This document shows positions 1 to 12,901 of a DNA stretch of 64,000 nt, one piece after another. The DNA is from Granulosicoccus sp. (GTDB lineage: Bacteria; Pseudomonadota; Gammaproteobacteria; Granulosicoccales; Granulosicoccaceae): assembly GCA_020627685.1 (NCBI GenBank), contig JAHDGK010000025.1, positions 1-64,000 on the forward strand, read 5' to 3'. Numbering within the stretch: position 1 is the stretch's first letter; each line of letters begins with the position of its first letter. The position numbers and the translations under genes are program-made. Below the pieces are notes generated by a model, which was not told the DNA's origin, did no database searches, and was given only the letters and a program-made list of their open reading frames with translations.

Positions 1-1414
1 GCCCCCCAGCCCATGCCCCTAACCACTCCCCCATCAACTCAATAGATGCACCCTGCTCTTCGTGGTAGTTGGAATAGCACAATCTAACGCAATGGCCGTA
101 GTGCCCACGGTTTGAGAATAACTTGCCGGGGGCTATGGCTATGTCCTTACTCAGCGCGTATTCAGCCAAAGCCATTGCGCTGTAGCGTTTAGGCATCTCA
201 ACCCACAATTGAAAACCGCCTGATGGCTGTGAGATCAATGTCCCGTCAGGAAATACTTTCGCAATCAATTTTCGCAATGCCCGACCGCGCTTTGCGTATA
301 CATCACGCGATAAACGAATGTGCCGATCGTAGTGCCCTTCAGACATATGCCTGGCAATTGCCTGTTGAACCAACAAACCTGAGCGTTGCGATACGGCTCG
401 CTTAAATTCTAATGCCTGCTCTGTCCATCGCCCTGCATCCAACCAACCTGTTCGAAGTTCCGGTGCTAACGTTTTGCTGAACGAACCGCACGTCACCACG
501 CGCTCTTGAGTATCAACAGCTTTCAGGTTGGGTTGTCGATGTCGTGCGTATAACAACTCACCATGAGTGTCGTCCTCAATGACAGTGATTCGGTGTTCAT
601 TCGCTAAATGGATTAATGCCTTTCTACTATCGTCATCCATGCTGCAACCCAGCGGGTTCTGCACCGAACTACTGACAACAACAGCTTTTACTGGCAACTC
701 CTCTAGTGCCAAGCTCAGCGCGGCCAGATTGATACCGTCGGAAGAATCAGTGGGTATTTCAATTAAATTACGGCCGCTTTGTTTTACGGCATTAATTAAA
801 CCGTGATAGGTAGGCGATTCCACGGCGATTAAATCACCGGGTTTTGTCACAACATTAATGCTGATAAAAAGCGCTTCCTGTGCCCCGTGCGTGATGATCA
901 AGTCATCAATATTGGCTTCTATTCCGCTTTTGATAGAGCGCGCTACTATCTCCTGGCGAAGCAGAGGGTCGCCTGCGACCGGCCCATAGTCGCGCAGTTG
1001 TCTTCGCGCGGTTTGCCTGATCATACGAGCAACTTCCTTTGCTCCTGCCGTGCTCGTATCCGGTGTACCACTAGCGAAGTAGGCCGTAAACTTATGTGCA
1101 TGCCAGGCACTACTACACAGCCCTTCAATGAGTTCCTTTTCATTACGGGCTACGGGGATTTCCGCCGAGGCTTTGGGAAGTGCTATACGCCGCACAGCCG
1201 TATCGCGCAGATAGTAGCCTGAGCGCTGTCTGGACTCGACCACACCGCTGAGTTCCAGCTCCTCGTAGACACGCAGTGCCGTACTCATACTGACGCCCTC
1301 GCGGGAAGCGAAATCACGCAGTGAGATTAATCGATCGCCGGCCTGACCCGTAGCCTCCAAATGCCTCTGAGTCTGTTCCGCCAGCTGCTGATACTTTGGC
1401 GATTCTGTTCTCAT
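1..1414 (-). CDS. MocR/PdxR-type GntR regulator with aminotransferase domain (partial)
   Basis: The frame is open on the minus strand from an ATG at 1414 to the left edge, giving about 471 codons with no stop, so the last few residues lie outside the window. The N-terminal ~75 residues form a GntR-type winged helix (REGVSMSTALRVYEELE). The rest is an aspartate-aminotransferase fold I domain. The PLP lysine is K314 in SFSKTLAPELRTGW. MocR proteins are PLP- or amino-acid-responsive transcription factors that usually control a divergent neighbour, here the DUF1127-like gene, but the ligand cannot be told from sequence. Family length is about 450-500 residues, so the gene is nearly complete. Confidence 0.9.
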   Translation of the reverse strand, partial: MRTESPKYQQLAEQTQRHLEATGQAGDRLISLRDFASREGVSMSTALRVYEELELSGVVESRQRSGYYLRDTAVRRIALPKASAEIPVARNEKELIEGLCSSAWHAHKFTAYFASGTPDTSTAGAKEVARMIRQTARRQLRDYGPVAGDPLLRQEIVARSIKSGIEANIDDLIITHGAQEALFISINVVTKPGDLIAVESPTYHGLINAVKQSGRNLIEIPTDSSDGINLAALSLALEELPVKAVVVSSSVQNPLGCSMDDDSRKALIHLANEHRITVIEDDTHGELLYARHRQPNLKAVDTQERVVTCGSFSKTLAPELRTGWLDAGRWTEQALEFKRAVSQRSGLLVQQAIARHMSEGHYDRHIRLSRDVYAKRGRALRKLIAKVFPDGTLISQPSGGFQLWVEMPKRYSAMALAEYALSKDIAIAPGKLFSNRGHYGHCVRLCYSNYHEEQGASIELMGEWLGAWAGG

Positions 1415-1588
1415 CTGTTCACTATATCAATATGATGAATGCTAATAGCAGTACAGATTTGAGACAAAACACACAGAGCAGAGCAATTAATCCCTGATCT
1501 GTCTGCGAGATCTTGGTCTAGGTTGTATCTGGTTTAGCGTAGACGCCCCCTTTAGCATGACCTTTCCACCTTACAAAGGATTCGGATC

Positions 1589-1819
1589 ATGTCTTACGCA
1601 AGAGTTTTGGGTAACGCCCTTTCCTCCACGACCCCCTATTCGTCCACAAACCGCCTGACAACAAAAGAGCTACCGTGGAAACTATGGATCATGCGATATC
1701 GCACCCGCAAGCAGCTAAAAGCGCTACTGAGCAATGACCCGCAACGCGTCATTCAAGATTTAGGATTGCACAGCTTCACTGTACAAAAGGAATGTAAGAA
1801 GTGGTTCTGGCAGCCGTAA
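1589..1819 (+). CDS. DUF1127-like small basic protein
   Basis: This 76-residue protein starts at an ATG preceded by AAAGGA at about 8 nt. The second half (WKLWIMRYRTRKQLKALL, then DPQRVIQDLGL) matches the pattern of DUF1127/YjiS-like proteins: a basic helix, then an L-x-x-D-L/I-G-L turn. These small proteins are linked to RNA turnover and phosphate or carbon metabolism in alphaproteobacteria, but the role here is unknown. It is divergent from the MocR gene and ends 32 bp before a strong terminator. The first 30 residues, rich in Ser and Thr, match nothing I recognise. Confidence 0.7.
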   Translation: MSYARVLGNALSSTTPYSSTNRLTTKELPWKLWIMRYRTRKQLKALLSNDPQRVIQDLGLHSFTVQKECKKWFWQP

Positions 1820-1851
1820 ATCCATTGACCAGCACTCATCGATTTTTACGC

Positions 1852-1881
1852 AAAAAAGGCTCGCAAACGCGAGCCTTTTTT
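1852..1881. terminator. Bidirectional intrinsic terminator
   Basis: A GGCTCGC stem pairs with GCGAGCC around an AAAC loop. It is flanked by A6 on the left and T6 on the right, so it can stop transcription from both sides. It sits between the convergent DUF1127-like gene and the BCCT transporter gene and probably serves both. Confidence 0.9.
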
Positions 1882-1929
1882 GTGGCTAAAGATAAACTTT
1901 AACCGTAACGCACAACTGCAAGATAATCG

Positions 1930-3651
1930 TTATTTAGCTCGCATGCCATCACGTATAAGCGCTTTTATCAACGAGATTCCCATGAGAATCATCATAAAAG
2001 AAAACGGTATAGCACCGACAATCATCGCCGCCTGAATAGCGTTCAAGCCACCGGCAAGAAGCAACGCCGCAATGACTGCAGTGAGGATTAAGCCCCAAAT
2101 AATGATGTGTGATTTTCCAGCCGCACCCGCTTCACCACCAGCATTAATGGTATTAACAACCAGTACCGCCGAGTCCGCCGATGTCACAAGATACGTTAAC
2201 AATAAGACAACTATGAGCACTGACATACCCTTTGCAAGGCCACTCGATAGCATGATATTGATCACTTCATATAATTGAGCCGTTAGACTCTTTGCGTAGA
2301 TCTGCCCCTCGGCTGCACCATTTAATTCCAAATCAATGGCTGTTCCGCCAAGTAAAGAAAACCAAAGGAAACACATGAGCGAAGGCGCGACAATCGCGCC
2401 AAAAGCAAACTCGCGAATAGTTCGGTTTTTAGAAATTCGTGCCAGGAAAATTCCAACAAACGGCGCAAACGCTATCCACCAAGCCCAGTAAAAAATCGAC
2501 CACCAACCCTGCCATTCACCCGGACTTCCAGCCCCATTGGCAGGAAAAACGGTAAACGTTAAGGCAGGAAGATTGATTAGATAGCTAAATGTCCCTTTGC
2601 CCAGGATTGTCAGCGCAAACATAGTGGATCCGAAGATCAAGAAGAACGCTAACAGTCCGAAAGACAACACCATATTAAGATTACTGAGCCACTTGATGCC
2701 TTTGCCGACACCCGACAAGGCAGATAACGTTGAACAGACCATAACAACAGCGAGGGCGACTAACAGCGAACCTGTGCTTGGCTCACCATCGACAACTAAC
2801 CACTCTGCACCGGTAATGTTGTACAAACCGGATGAGAACGACGCAAGCCCAAGACCGATGGTTTGAGCGATACCCAAGATAGTTGCCACAACCGCTGTAA
2901 TATCAACAATGTGACCTACAGGCCCTTCTAAGTTTTTACCAAACAAAGGTGCCAGTGTGGAACGAATAGTTAAGGGTAATCCGCGTGAATAGCTGAAAAA
3001 AGCCAACGCAATACCGACAAGCGCATAACAAGACCAAGCACCTAACCCCCAATGCAAGAATGAATATCGGTAAACAGAATCAATAGTCGATGCAGTTTTG
3101 GGTTCGACCAAACCATCGATGGCCGTGATGGTGCCTGCAGCAACTTGAGCACGATACTCAGCCCAAATATCGGCACCTTCAGCCATCGTGACGTTTGCAG
3201 CACCCAAGGCCGCTCCAATGGCTTCAACGCTCATTCGTATATCAGGGTTGTCACCCATGTGCCACATCGGCTCACCCGTTGCGTATCCAAGCATCCCGAT
3301 GCCGATACCGGCACCGAACATCATTGAAAACCAGGAGAAATTAGAGAACTCAGGCTTCCCATCTGGATCGCCAAGTTTGGTGCGCCCCCAAGAGGGTACG
3401 ATGGCAATTAATAAACAGACAAAAATAAAAAACGCGACAGCCCAGGTGTAGTAGTAATTTAAATGGGCAAAGGACCAGTTCTTCATGTCACCGAGAATCT
3501 TTCCAGCAGATTCCGGGTTGATGACAGCCCAAACAACAATCAACGCAATGATGACCTTAGACGCAACAGCAACCGTGTTGTTGAAGCCTTTGTAAAACCC
3601 CGACGGGGCAAGGCTTATATCAAGATCTTTTAGTGGTGGATCTAACGCCAT
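1930..3651 (-). CDS. BCCT family betaine/choline/carnitine-type transporter
   Basis: The product is a 573-residue inner-membrane protein with about 12 membrane segments. Family marks include the glycine-rich segment GAGIGIGM (about residues 113-120), HWGLGAW (about 200) and the tryptophan-rich segment WWSIFYWAWWIAF followed by ARISKNRTIREF. BCCT carriers import quaternary ammonium or sulfonium solutes such as glycine betaine, choline or DMSP, by Na+ or H+ symport or by exchange. The exact substrate is not readable. The start is the ATG at 3651, because GGAG lies 6 nt upstream; a TTG 12 nt earlier would overlap that site. Between the glycine motif and HWG there are about 80 residues, clearly more than in classical BetP-like members. 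A promoter-like sequence lies upstream. Confidence 0.93.
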   Translation of the reverse strand: MALDPPLKDLDISLAPSGFYKGFNNTVAVASKVIIALIVVWAVINPESAGKILGDMKNWSFAHLNYYYTWAVAFFIFVCLLIAIVPSWGRTKLGDPDGKPEFSNFSWFSMMFGAGIGIGMLGYATGEPMWHMGDNPDIRMSVEAIGAALGAANVTMAEGADIWAEYRAQVAAGTITAIDGLVEPKTASTIDSVYRYSFLHWGLGAWSCYALVGIALAFFSYSRGLPLTIRSTLAPLFGKNLEGPVGHIVDITAVVATILGIAQTIGLGLASFSSGLYNITGAEWLVVDGEPSTGSLLVALAVVMVCSTLSALSGVGKGIKWLSNLNMVLSFGLLAFFLIFGSTMFALTILGKGTFSYLINLPALTFTVFPANGAGSPGEWQGWWSIFYWAWWIAFAPFVGIFLARISKNRTIREFAFGAIVAPSLMCFLWFSLLGGTAIDLELNGAAEGQIYAKSLTAQLYEVINIMLSSGLAKGMSVLIVVLLLTYLVTSADSAVLVVNTINAGGEAGAAGKSHIIIWGLILTAVIAALLLAGGLNAIQAAMIVGAIPFSFMMILMGISLIKALIRDGMRAK

Positions 3652-3720
3652 ATATTTCTCCAAAGTAATATCGAGGACACACAGAGTTCCCTAAGGAGCT
3701 AAAGGCTTTGCGACAACTAC

Positions 3721-3749
3721 ATTAAATCCATTGAAAAGTAGACAGGCAA
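3721..3749 (-). promoter_or_regulatory. Probable sigma70 promoter of the BCCT gene
   Basis: On the minus strand a -35-like TTGCCT and a -10-like TTTAAT are separated by 17 nt. The predicted transcript start is about 63 nt before the BCCT ATG. This is a pattern match only. Confidence 0.4.
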
Positions 3750-3868
3750 GTCTCGGTTCCGGGACACTGCTGCCTTGTTATACTACGGATTATCAGATGT
3801 TTACCAGCTATGATTTCCGATGCTTTATGCACCGGACATCGATTTACCATTGATACACTGATTGAGCG

Positions 3869-4627
3869 CTAAGAGATTGACGCATCTGTATTGGCTACCA
3901 CTGCATTTAGTACACGACTTGCACTATCCATCCCTGCACTAATGGCAGCAGGAAGCTCAGCAGTATTGACGGCTTTGCCATCGATACCCGCAGCCGCATT
4001 GATCACAACCGCTAAGCAGGCATAGGACACGCCGAGCTCAGCTGCTAACGAAGCCTCCGGCATCCCCGTCATGCCAACTATAGTACAGCCGTCGTTTGCC
4101 ATTCGACGGATCTCCGCGGCAGTTTCCAAGCGAGGTCCTTGAGTTGCGCCATAGACCCCTTGCTCAACGACTTGCACATCTTCAGCTGATTTTGCACCTG
4201 CCAATAAGGCACTACGCAAGACCTCACCATAGGGATAGCTAAAATCTATATGTTCAACGGGCTCGTCCCCACCATCGAAAAACGTGTTAGCCCGTCCGGA
4301 GGTATAGTCAATGATTTGGTCGGGTATGACGATCTTACCGACTTGGCAATCCTCGTGAATACCGCCTACGGCCGCAACGGCGATAATGTGTTCTATACCC
4401 ACACTATGCAAAGCCCATATGTTGGCGCAATAGTTCACCCTATGCGGAGGAATTCGGTGTCTGCTGCCATGTCGCGCAAGAAAGACAACAGGCTTACCGT
4501 GCAACTCTCCATACACTAGCGGGCATGAAGGTGCACCAAACGGAGTTTTGACCATTTCACGTCGAGTGACGGTCAATCCTTGCATTTGCGCAAGTCCAGT
4601 ACCACCAATAATTGCAAGCTTCGTCAT
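3869..4627 (-). CDS. S-methyl-5'-thioinosine phosphorylase (MTAP/PNP family)
   Basis: This 252-residue enzyme splits a thiomethyl nucleoside with phosphate to release methylthioribose-1-phosphate for methionine salvage. Visible motifs are GGTG (8-11, phosphate loop), ARHG (51-54), PPHRVNY (60-66), TQGPRLET (162-169) and GMTGMPEA (185-192). The sequence resembles the Pseudomonas methylthioinosine phosphorylase group more than the methylthioadenosine enzymes; that group acts after deamination of methylthioadenosine. Specificity for thioinosine is inferred from family resemblance. The gene is last in the minus-strand ispD-ispF run, 18 bp after ispF. Confidence 0.85.
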   Translation of the reverse strand: MTKLAIIGGTGLAQMQGLTVTRREMVKTPFGAPSCPLVYGELHGKPVVFLARHGSRHRIPPHRVNYCANIWALHSVGIEHIIAVAAVGGIHEDCQVGKIVIPDQIIDYTSGRANTFFDGGDEPVEHIDFSYPYGEVLRSALLAGAKSAEDVQVVEQGVYGATQGPRLETAAEIRRMANDGCTIVGMTGMPEASLAAELGVSYACLAVVINAAAGIDGKAVNTAELPAAISAGMDSASRVLNAVVANTDASIS

Positions 4628-4645
4628 CGTGTTTGTACCGTCTTG

Positions 4646-5128
4646 TTATGTATCACCGGGTTCGGAGAGTAAAACCGAAGCCATTGCCGCAATCCCTTCT
4701 TCACGTCCACAAAAACCCAAACGCTCTGTCGTGGTTGCTTTGACATTAATTCTAGACAAATCCATGCATAAGTCTGCTGCGAGCACCTGACACATATCGG
4801 GTATATGCGGCCCCATCTTGGGAGCCTGTGCAATGACAGTTGCATCGAGACTTGTACATTTGAATCCGCGCTCGTCCAATTGAGCAACGACTTGTCTCAA
4901 TAAATCACGGCTATCAGCCCCTTTATACGCTGCATCGGTATCAGGGAAATGCCGACCGATATCGCCTAATCCTGCGGCTCCTAGTAAAGCATCACTGATA
5001 GCGTGCAACAAAACATCGCCGTCTGAGTGAGCCTCAAAGGCTTGATTGTGAGGGATTCGTACTCCGCCAATCATTAGATGGTCGCCTGCTTTGAACGCAT
5101 GTACGTCATAGCCACTGCCTATTCTCAT
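4646..5128 (-). CDS. ispF: 2-C-methyl-D-erythritol 2,4-cyclodiphosphate synthase
   Basis: IspF makes the cyclic diphosphate intermediate of the MEP isoprenoid pathway in the cytoplasm. The 160-residue length is normal. The metal ligands are D8 and H10 (GYDVH) and H42 ([11 protein letters not shown]), and the C-terminal region holds the conserved [10 protein letters not shown] and GREEGIAA segments. The start overlaps the end of ispD by 4 bp (ATGA), so the two are probably translationally coupled. Confidence 0.97.
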   Translation of the reverse strand: MRIGSGYDVHAFKAGDHLMIGGVRIPHNQAFEAHSDGDVLLHAISDALLGAAGLGDIGRHFPDTDAAYKGADSRDLLRQVVAQLDERGFKCTSLDATVIAQAPKMGPHIPDMCQVLAADLCMDLSRINVKATTTERLGFCGREEGIAAMASVLLSEPGDT

Positions 5129-5877
5129 GACCGCTGTGCTCCAAGTAAGGCATTGGCAATAGTCAAATCAACCGGGCGCGTAATTTTGAAATTAGGCTGC
5201 AAAGCTTCCACTAATAGGGGCTCGTGTCCTTGTCTCTCCATTGCTGATGCCTCGTCAGTTAAGGGAGCTGGCTGGTTGTCATTAGATATTTGATGATCTA
5301 AAGCTTCAGCAGTTTTTTTGTCTTCTTCAATAGCTTTGTTCATCGCGTTGGCTAGTTCACCGGCTCTGAACAACTGCGGTGTCTGAGCCTGCCAAAGTTC
5401 AGCGCGGTTTACTGTCCGTTCAATGCCGTAATACTCAGATGCCTGTTTCAACGTGTCTTGAACTGGCGTTGCCAGGATTCCGCCCATTGCCCCGCTGTTG
5501 TAAACCGCATCGCTAAGTCTTTGGACATCACTCAGCTGGATCAACGGTCGCGCAGCATCATGCACAAACACCCAGGTATCAGGGTTGCATTGACTCAAAA
5601 CAAACGTTAAGCCTGCTGACACAGATTCTGCACGTGTCTGCCCCCCAATTGTGGTGTGCACCCGACGGTCATTTCCCGCATTGACAGTAGGCCACAACGA
5701 ATCATCGGCGGACAAGACAACCACTATGCCTTCAACGTTAGGCACTTGTAGTAGTTGAGACAGGGTTATTTGAAGAATGCTACTACCACCTAGCATCATG
5801 TACTGCTTCGGCGTATGCCCACCCATGCGCTCGCCTATACCGGCAGCTGGCACGACGATCCATCGTTGCTCATTCAT
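5125..5877 (-). CDS. ispD: 2-C-methyl-D-erythritol 4-phosphate cytidylyltransferase
   Basis: IspD joins CTP and methylerythritol phosphate in the MEP pathway. The nucleotide-binding signature [17 protein letters not shown] covers residues 10-26, HDAARPL lies near the middle, and TDEASAMER and [10 protein letters not shown] lie near the C-terminus. At 250 residues it is about 20 longer than usual. The extra length is a polar stretch around residues 183-204, just before TDEAS, which looks like a surface loop. It overlaps both ftsB and ispF by 4 bp. Confidence 0.96.
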   Translation of the reverse strand: MNEQRWIVVPAAGIGERMGGHTPKQYMMLGGSSILQITLSQLLQVPNVEGIVVVLSADDSLWPTVNAGNDRRVHTTIGGQTRAESVSAGLTFVLSQCNPDTWVFVHDAARPLIQLSDVQRLSDAVYNSGAMGGILATPVQDTLKQASEYYGIERTVNRAELWQAQTPQLFRAGELANAMNKAIEEDKKTAEALDHQISNDNQPAPLTDEASAMERQGHEPLLVEALQPNFKITRPVDLTIANALLGAQRS

Positions 5878-6239
5878 TCCACTGTAGTCCCAGTAGCATC
5901 TGACGCCTGATTCGGATCCGGCCCCGGACTTGGCTCAATCGCGTTGGAGCGTCGACCCTTGCTACCCTGCTCCCGAATAAATTGATAAAAAGTTTCACCT
6001 TCATCAATCATTCCCAATTCTCCGCGGGCGCGTTCTTCGATAGCATCAAGCCCGCTTTTTAAGTCAGCGACCTCGGCAGCAAGGGCTTGATTTCGCATGG
6101 TCAATCGTAAGACTTCACTACGACTATGCACCGCTTCATCACGCAGGCGAGACAACTCTTGCAAGCTGCCGTCACCAAACCATAATCGCAATTGAAGCGC
6201 GATAAGTAAGGCGAGCAAAATAGCCAGCAAAACCTTCAT
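5874..6239 (-). CDS. ftsB: Cell division protein FtsB
   Basis: This is a 121-residue bitopic septal protein. It has one membrane helix (residues 3-20), a coiled coil (about 27-75) and the conserved ERARGELGMIDEGETFY segment that contacts FtsL and FtsQ. FtsB forms the FtsQLB complex that activates septal peptidoglycan synthesis. The last 30 residues are a proline-rich, probably disordered tail. Location between eno and ispD is the standard gammaproteobacterial context. Confidence 0.93.
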   Translation of the reverse strand: MKVLLAILLALLIALQLRLWFGDGSLQELSRLRDEAVHSRSEVLRLTMRNQALAAEVADLKSGLDAIEERARGELGMIDEGETFYQFIREQGSKGRRSNAIEPSPGPDPNQASDATGTTVE

Positions 6240-6306
6240 GAGAACGTGTCACGCTTAAGTGACTTCCCCGACCAGCGTGTAGCCGGGGATGACAAACATA
6301 CGCGCA

Positions 6307-7593
<1,287 letters not shown>

Positions 7594-7649
7594 TTAAAAA
7601 GTCCTGTTTGTCGAAATGAAATCGGTTGAAAAGAATTTGAAACTACATG

Positions 7650-8492
7650 TTACGGATTGAGATAAGCATTCTCAGCAAAGTCTCCCGCCTTGACCGTTGC
7701 ATCAAGCATTTTCAAGGTTTCCAGCAATGGCTTCAAATCGCCCAGAGGCCATGCATTAGGACCATCGCTCAGTGCTTTTTCCGGCTCTGGATGAGTTTCC
7801 ATAAACAACCCGGACACACCTGCAGCGACAGCTGCTCTGGCAAGGACTGGAATAAACTCACGCTGCCCGCCGGAACTCCCGCCTTGGCTTCCGGGCTGCT
7901 GAACGGAATGCGTTGCATCAAAAACGACCGGACAGCCCGTGTTTCTCATGATAGCCAATCCACGCATGTCTGACATTAAGGTGTTGTAGCCGAAGGAGAC
8001 CCCTCGTTCACACACCATAATCTGTTTGTTACCGGTAGCTTCTGCTTTTTCAACAACATGCACCATGTCGTTAGGTGCCAGAAATTGGCCTTTTTTAATA
8101 TTCACCGGCTTGCCAGCACTGGCGACCCGGTTAATAAAGTTTGTCTGTCGGCATAAAAATGCCGGAGTTTGCAGCACATCGACGACATCGGCCACTTCAT
8201 CCATGGGCGTATCTTCATGCACGTCTGTCAGCACAGGGACGCCTATTTCCTCTTTCACCTTCGCTAGAATACGGAGCCCCTCTTCAATGCCCGGCCCTCT
8301 AAAGCTGTGCGTTGACGAGCGATTGGCTTTGTCAAAAGATGACTTGTAGATAAAAGGTATGCCCAGATCGTCAGTCATCTCTTTCAAGATGGCTGCGGTC
8401 TCCAACGCCAAAGCCTCTGACTCAATCGCGCAGGGTCCGGCTATCAGAAAAACAGGACGATCCAAACCCACTTCGAAACCGCACAATTGCAT
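7650..8492 (-). CDS. kdsA: 3-deoxy-8-phosphooctulonate synthase
   Basis: KdsA condenses phosphoenolpyruvate with arabinose-5-phosphate to make KDO-8-phosphate for lipopolysaccharide, so the cell has a Gram-negative outer membrane. The 280-residue length is normal. Family motifs are GPCAIES (19-25), [28 protein letters not shown] and [10 protein letters not shown]. It lies 34 bp downstream of pyrG and 56 bp upstream of eno, an arrangement common in gammaproteobacteria. Confidence 0.97.
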   Translation of the reverse strand: MQLCGFEVGLDRPVFLIAGPCAIESEALALETAAILKEMTDDLGIPFIYKSSFDKANRSSTHSFRGPGIEEGLRILAKVKEEIGVPVLTDVHEDTPMDEVADVVDVLQTPAFLCRQTNFINRVASAGKPVNIKKGQFLAPNDMVHVVEKAEATGNKQIMVCERGVSFGYNTLMSDMRGLAIMRNTGCPVVFDATHSVQQPGSQGGSSGGQREFIPVLARAAVAAGVSGLFMETHPEPEKALSDGPNAWPLGDLKPLLETLKMLDATVKAGDFAENAYLNP

Positions 8493-8526
8493 GGCCTTTG
8501 CCTTTTTTAAAAAACGGATAAGGTAT

Positions 8527-10362
<1,836 letters not shown>

Positions 10363-10465
10363 TCATATCGAACGGGAGTTGAGATTACCAGAACCGGCAA
10401 GGCCTAACAATTGGAAAAGCACCTTATTGGCGCTTGAATTACATATTCAATAACCGGAGCGTGAC

Positions 10466-11809
10466 TTACGCCAGACTATGATCTGCTCTGTCCGTATCGA
10501 TGTTGACAGGTGAGGTCATGATGGGCTCGCCATTCGCTTGATAGTCGACGGAAATGGCGATACCCCACACTGCAGCAAGCTTTCCATCAATATAAATAAG
10601 CGGAATAGTGTCCCTGATCCAAGGTGGCACCGAGGACTCTTGAAGTATTTTCTTAACAGCTTTGTGGAAAGCCGGCTCGCCCATTTTGAGTAGTTCCCCA
10701 CCGGAACGACTCTTAACCGTAACCGATGCGTCAGGGCTTAGCTCAATACCCTTCTCGAGGCATTGTTCGCGCGTGAGGGTCAACCCGGTCTCGGCGATTT
10801 CCAAGGGATCGAAAGGCGCCAGCCAATCATAATGAAACGGTTGAGTATCCGCCGACGGCAATAGCAGGTACAGACGATCCTTGTGGCGCCTGAAGACATA
10901 ATCCCGCACATTAACCACACCATGGGAGTCATCGCTGGCTTCGACTAAATTCGCCATCACCTGAATAAGGTCCTGCAACCGTGGCATTCGAAGTCCACGC
11001 TGTCGCACACACAGGCGCAACACGTTGTAGGCACGCTCGCGCGGTAACTCTTTCAAGGCCGAGAGATTCAGCTCTGCACTACCATCAATGGTGGCGGTGT
11101 CCAGATCCTGTTGGGCTAGGCCCAATAACGTCTGACTCGCAGCAGCACATCGATGAGCACTGCGCCCTAGAGTTTGAGCCAACGCCGGCCATCGCGACTG
11201 TAGCAATGGCATGACGTTTAACCGTAAATAGTTACGGTCGTATTGTTCGCTGGTATTCGACGGATCTTCGATCCAATCCAGCGCATTGTTTTCGGCCACC
11301 TCCCGAAGGGACTCCTGCGAGCACGCAATCAACGGTCTTCCCATATACCCGGCTGCAAATCTCCGTTTTTTGGGGATGCCCGACAATCCGTCTAAACCGC
11401 TACCTCTTAGCGCCTGCAAGAGGAATGTTTCTGCCTGATCTTCGGCATGCTGTGCAAGCAACAAATGCTCGGACGCATAAAGCGTTTCGGAAAATCTCGC
11501 GTATCTTGCTTTTCGCGCTGCGGCTTCGGGGCCCTCGTCGTCTGAGTCGACGGAAACCTGCTCTACAAGCAGTGGCACTTCCAATTGCTGACACACTGTC
11601 TCTGCGTGCTCAGCCCACTGAGCACTTTCATCTTGCAGTCCGTGGTCGATGTGGATAGCCCTCAGCTCGAACGCTGATGACTCTTGCTGCAACTGAGACA
11701 TGAGCAGCAACAGAACATGTGAGTCCATGCCGCCACTGTAAGCCACGCAATATTGTTTGACGTCCGAATGTCGACGGACATAGTCCGCCACCGCATCGAA
11801 TGGCGTCAT
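10466..11809 (-). CDS. tilS: tRNA(Ile)-lysidine synthetase
   Basis: TilS attaches lysine to the anticodon C34 of the AUA-reading tRNA-Ile. The N-terminal PP-loop is AYSGGMDS (23-30), and the long form with central and C-terminal substrate domains is present (447 residues). The ATG overlaps the accA stop by 4 bp (ATGA). The usual accA-tilS order is kept. Confidence 0.95.
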   Translation of the reverse strand: MTPFDAVADYVRRHSDVKQYCVAYSGGMDSHVLLLLMSQLQQESSAFELRAIHIDHGLQDESAQWAEHAETVCQQLEVPLLVEQVSVDSDDEGPEAAARKARYARFSETLYASEHLLLAQHAEDQAETFLLQALRGSGLDGLSGIPKKRRFAAGYMGRPLIACSQESLREVAENNALDWIEDPSNTSEQYDRNYLRLNVMPLLQSRWPALAQTLGRSAHRCAAASQTLLGLAQQDLDTATIDGSAELNLSALKELPRERAYNVLRLCVRQRGLRMPRLQDLIQVMANLVEASDDSHGVVNVRDYVFRRHKDRLYLLLPSADTQPFHYDWLAPFDPLEIAETGLTLTREQCLEKGIELSPDASVTVKSRSGGELLKMGEPAFHKAVKKILQESSVPPWIRDTIPLIYIDGKLAAVWGIAISVDYQANGEPIMTSPVNIDTDRADHSLA

Positions 11810-12768
11810 GTTGCTTCTTTAAATTCCCCGTAAGCCCGAAGCTTTTGCTGTCGGTTTGACATCAGGGTGTCCAAGGGCGCGCTGCTGAGTAATGCTAGCT
11901 CCTCAATGAGCACTTCCTGCATGTTGAGCGCCATTTGCTTTGGATCTCTGTGCGCGCCACCCAAAGGCTCTTTGATGACCCGATCGACAAGCTTTCGTTC
12001 TAGCAACTTCATGGAGGTGATACCCATTGCCTCAGCAGCATCAGAGGCCTTATCGACGCTTTTGTACAAAATGGATGCACACCCCTCGGGACTGATAACA
12101 GAATAGACACTGTATTCGAGCATCATCACTCTGTCGCCAACGCCGATGGCCAAGGCACCGCCCGAGCCACCCTCGCCAATAACGGTACAAATGATGGGAG
12201 TTTTCAATCCGGCCATGACGAATAGATTGCGCGCAATGGCCTCACTCTGCCCGCGCTCTTCAGCGCCGATTCCGGGATAAGCACCCGGGGTATCAATAAA
12301 GGTAATAACCGGAAGCGAAAATCTCTCTGCCAATTCCATCAGACGTTTAGCCTTGCGATAGCCTTCAGGTCGCGGCATGCCAAAATTGCGGTGGATTTTT
12401 TCTTTCGTATCGCGGCCCTTTTCGTGACCGATAACCACCACGGGCTTACCGTTTAGCCGAGCGGTCCCGCCGATTATGGCGTAGTCGTCAGCATAGAGTC
12501 TGTCTCCATGCAACTCGTCGAAGTCAGTAAAAACGTTGTCGATGTAGAAGCGCGTGTATGGGCGCTGCGGATGACGGGCTAGCTGGGCGATTTGCCAGGA
12601 GCTTAATTTGGCGAAAATGCTGCTTGTCAGCGTGTCGCACTTTTTCTTGAGCGTATCAACTTCTTCGCTGATATTGATATCCGCATCTTCAGTGGCGAAT
12701 TGTAACTCGCGGATCTTGGCTTCCAACTCAGCAATCGGCTGTTCGAAGTCGAGAAAATTCGGATTCAT
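11806..12768 (-). CDS. accA: Acetyl-CoA carboxylase carboxyltransferase subunit alpha
   Basis: AccA is the alpha half of the carboxyltransferase that makes malonyl-CoA for fatty-acid synthesis. The 320-residue product has the standard start ([16 protein letters not shown]), the [12 protein letters not shown] segment, IDTPGAYPG and [12 protein letters not shown]. Its partner accD is not in the window. A 133-bp AT-rich gap separates it from dnaE upstream. Confidence 0.97.
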   Translation of the reverse strand: MNPNFLDFEQPIAELEAKIRELQFATEDADINISEEVDTLKKKCDTLTSSIFAKLSSWQIAQLARHPQRPYTRFYIDNVFTDFDELHGDRLYADDYAIIGGTARLNGKPVVVIGHEKGRDTKEKIHRNFGMPRPEGYRKAKRLMELAERFSLPVITFIDTPGAYPGIGAEERGQSEAIARNLFVMAGLKTPIICTVIGEGGSGGALAIGVGDRVMMLEYSVYSVISPEGCASILYKSVDKASDAAEAMGITSMKLLERKLVDRVIKEPLGGAHRDPKQMALNMQEVLIEELALLSSAPLDTLMSNRQQKLRAYGEFKEAT

Positions 12769-12901
12769 TGAGTTAGCAACTGCCCCTAATGTTGATGCCC
12801 CATTCTAGCGCGTATTTGGACAAGAATCCGTAAACAATCAGTACCCGATATAGCAATTTAATGATTCTTTTTTCCGACGATCGATTCAGATACCACGAAG
12901 A

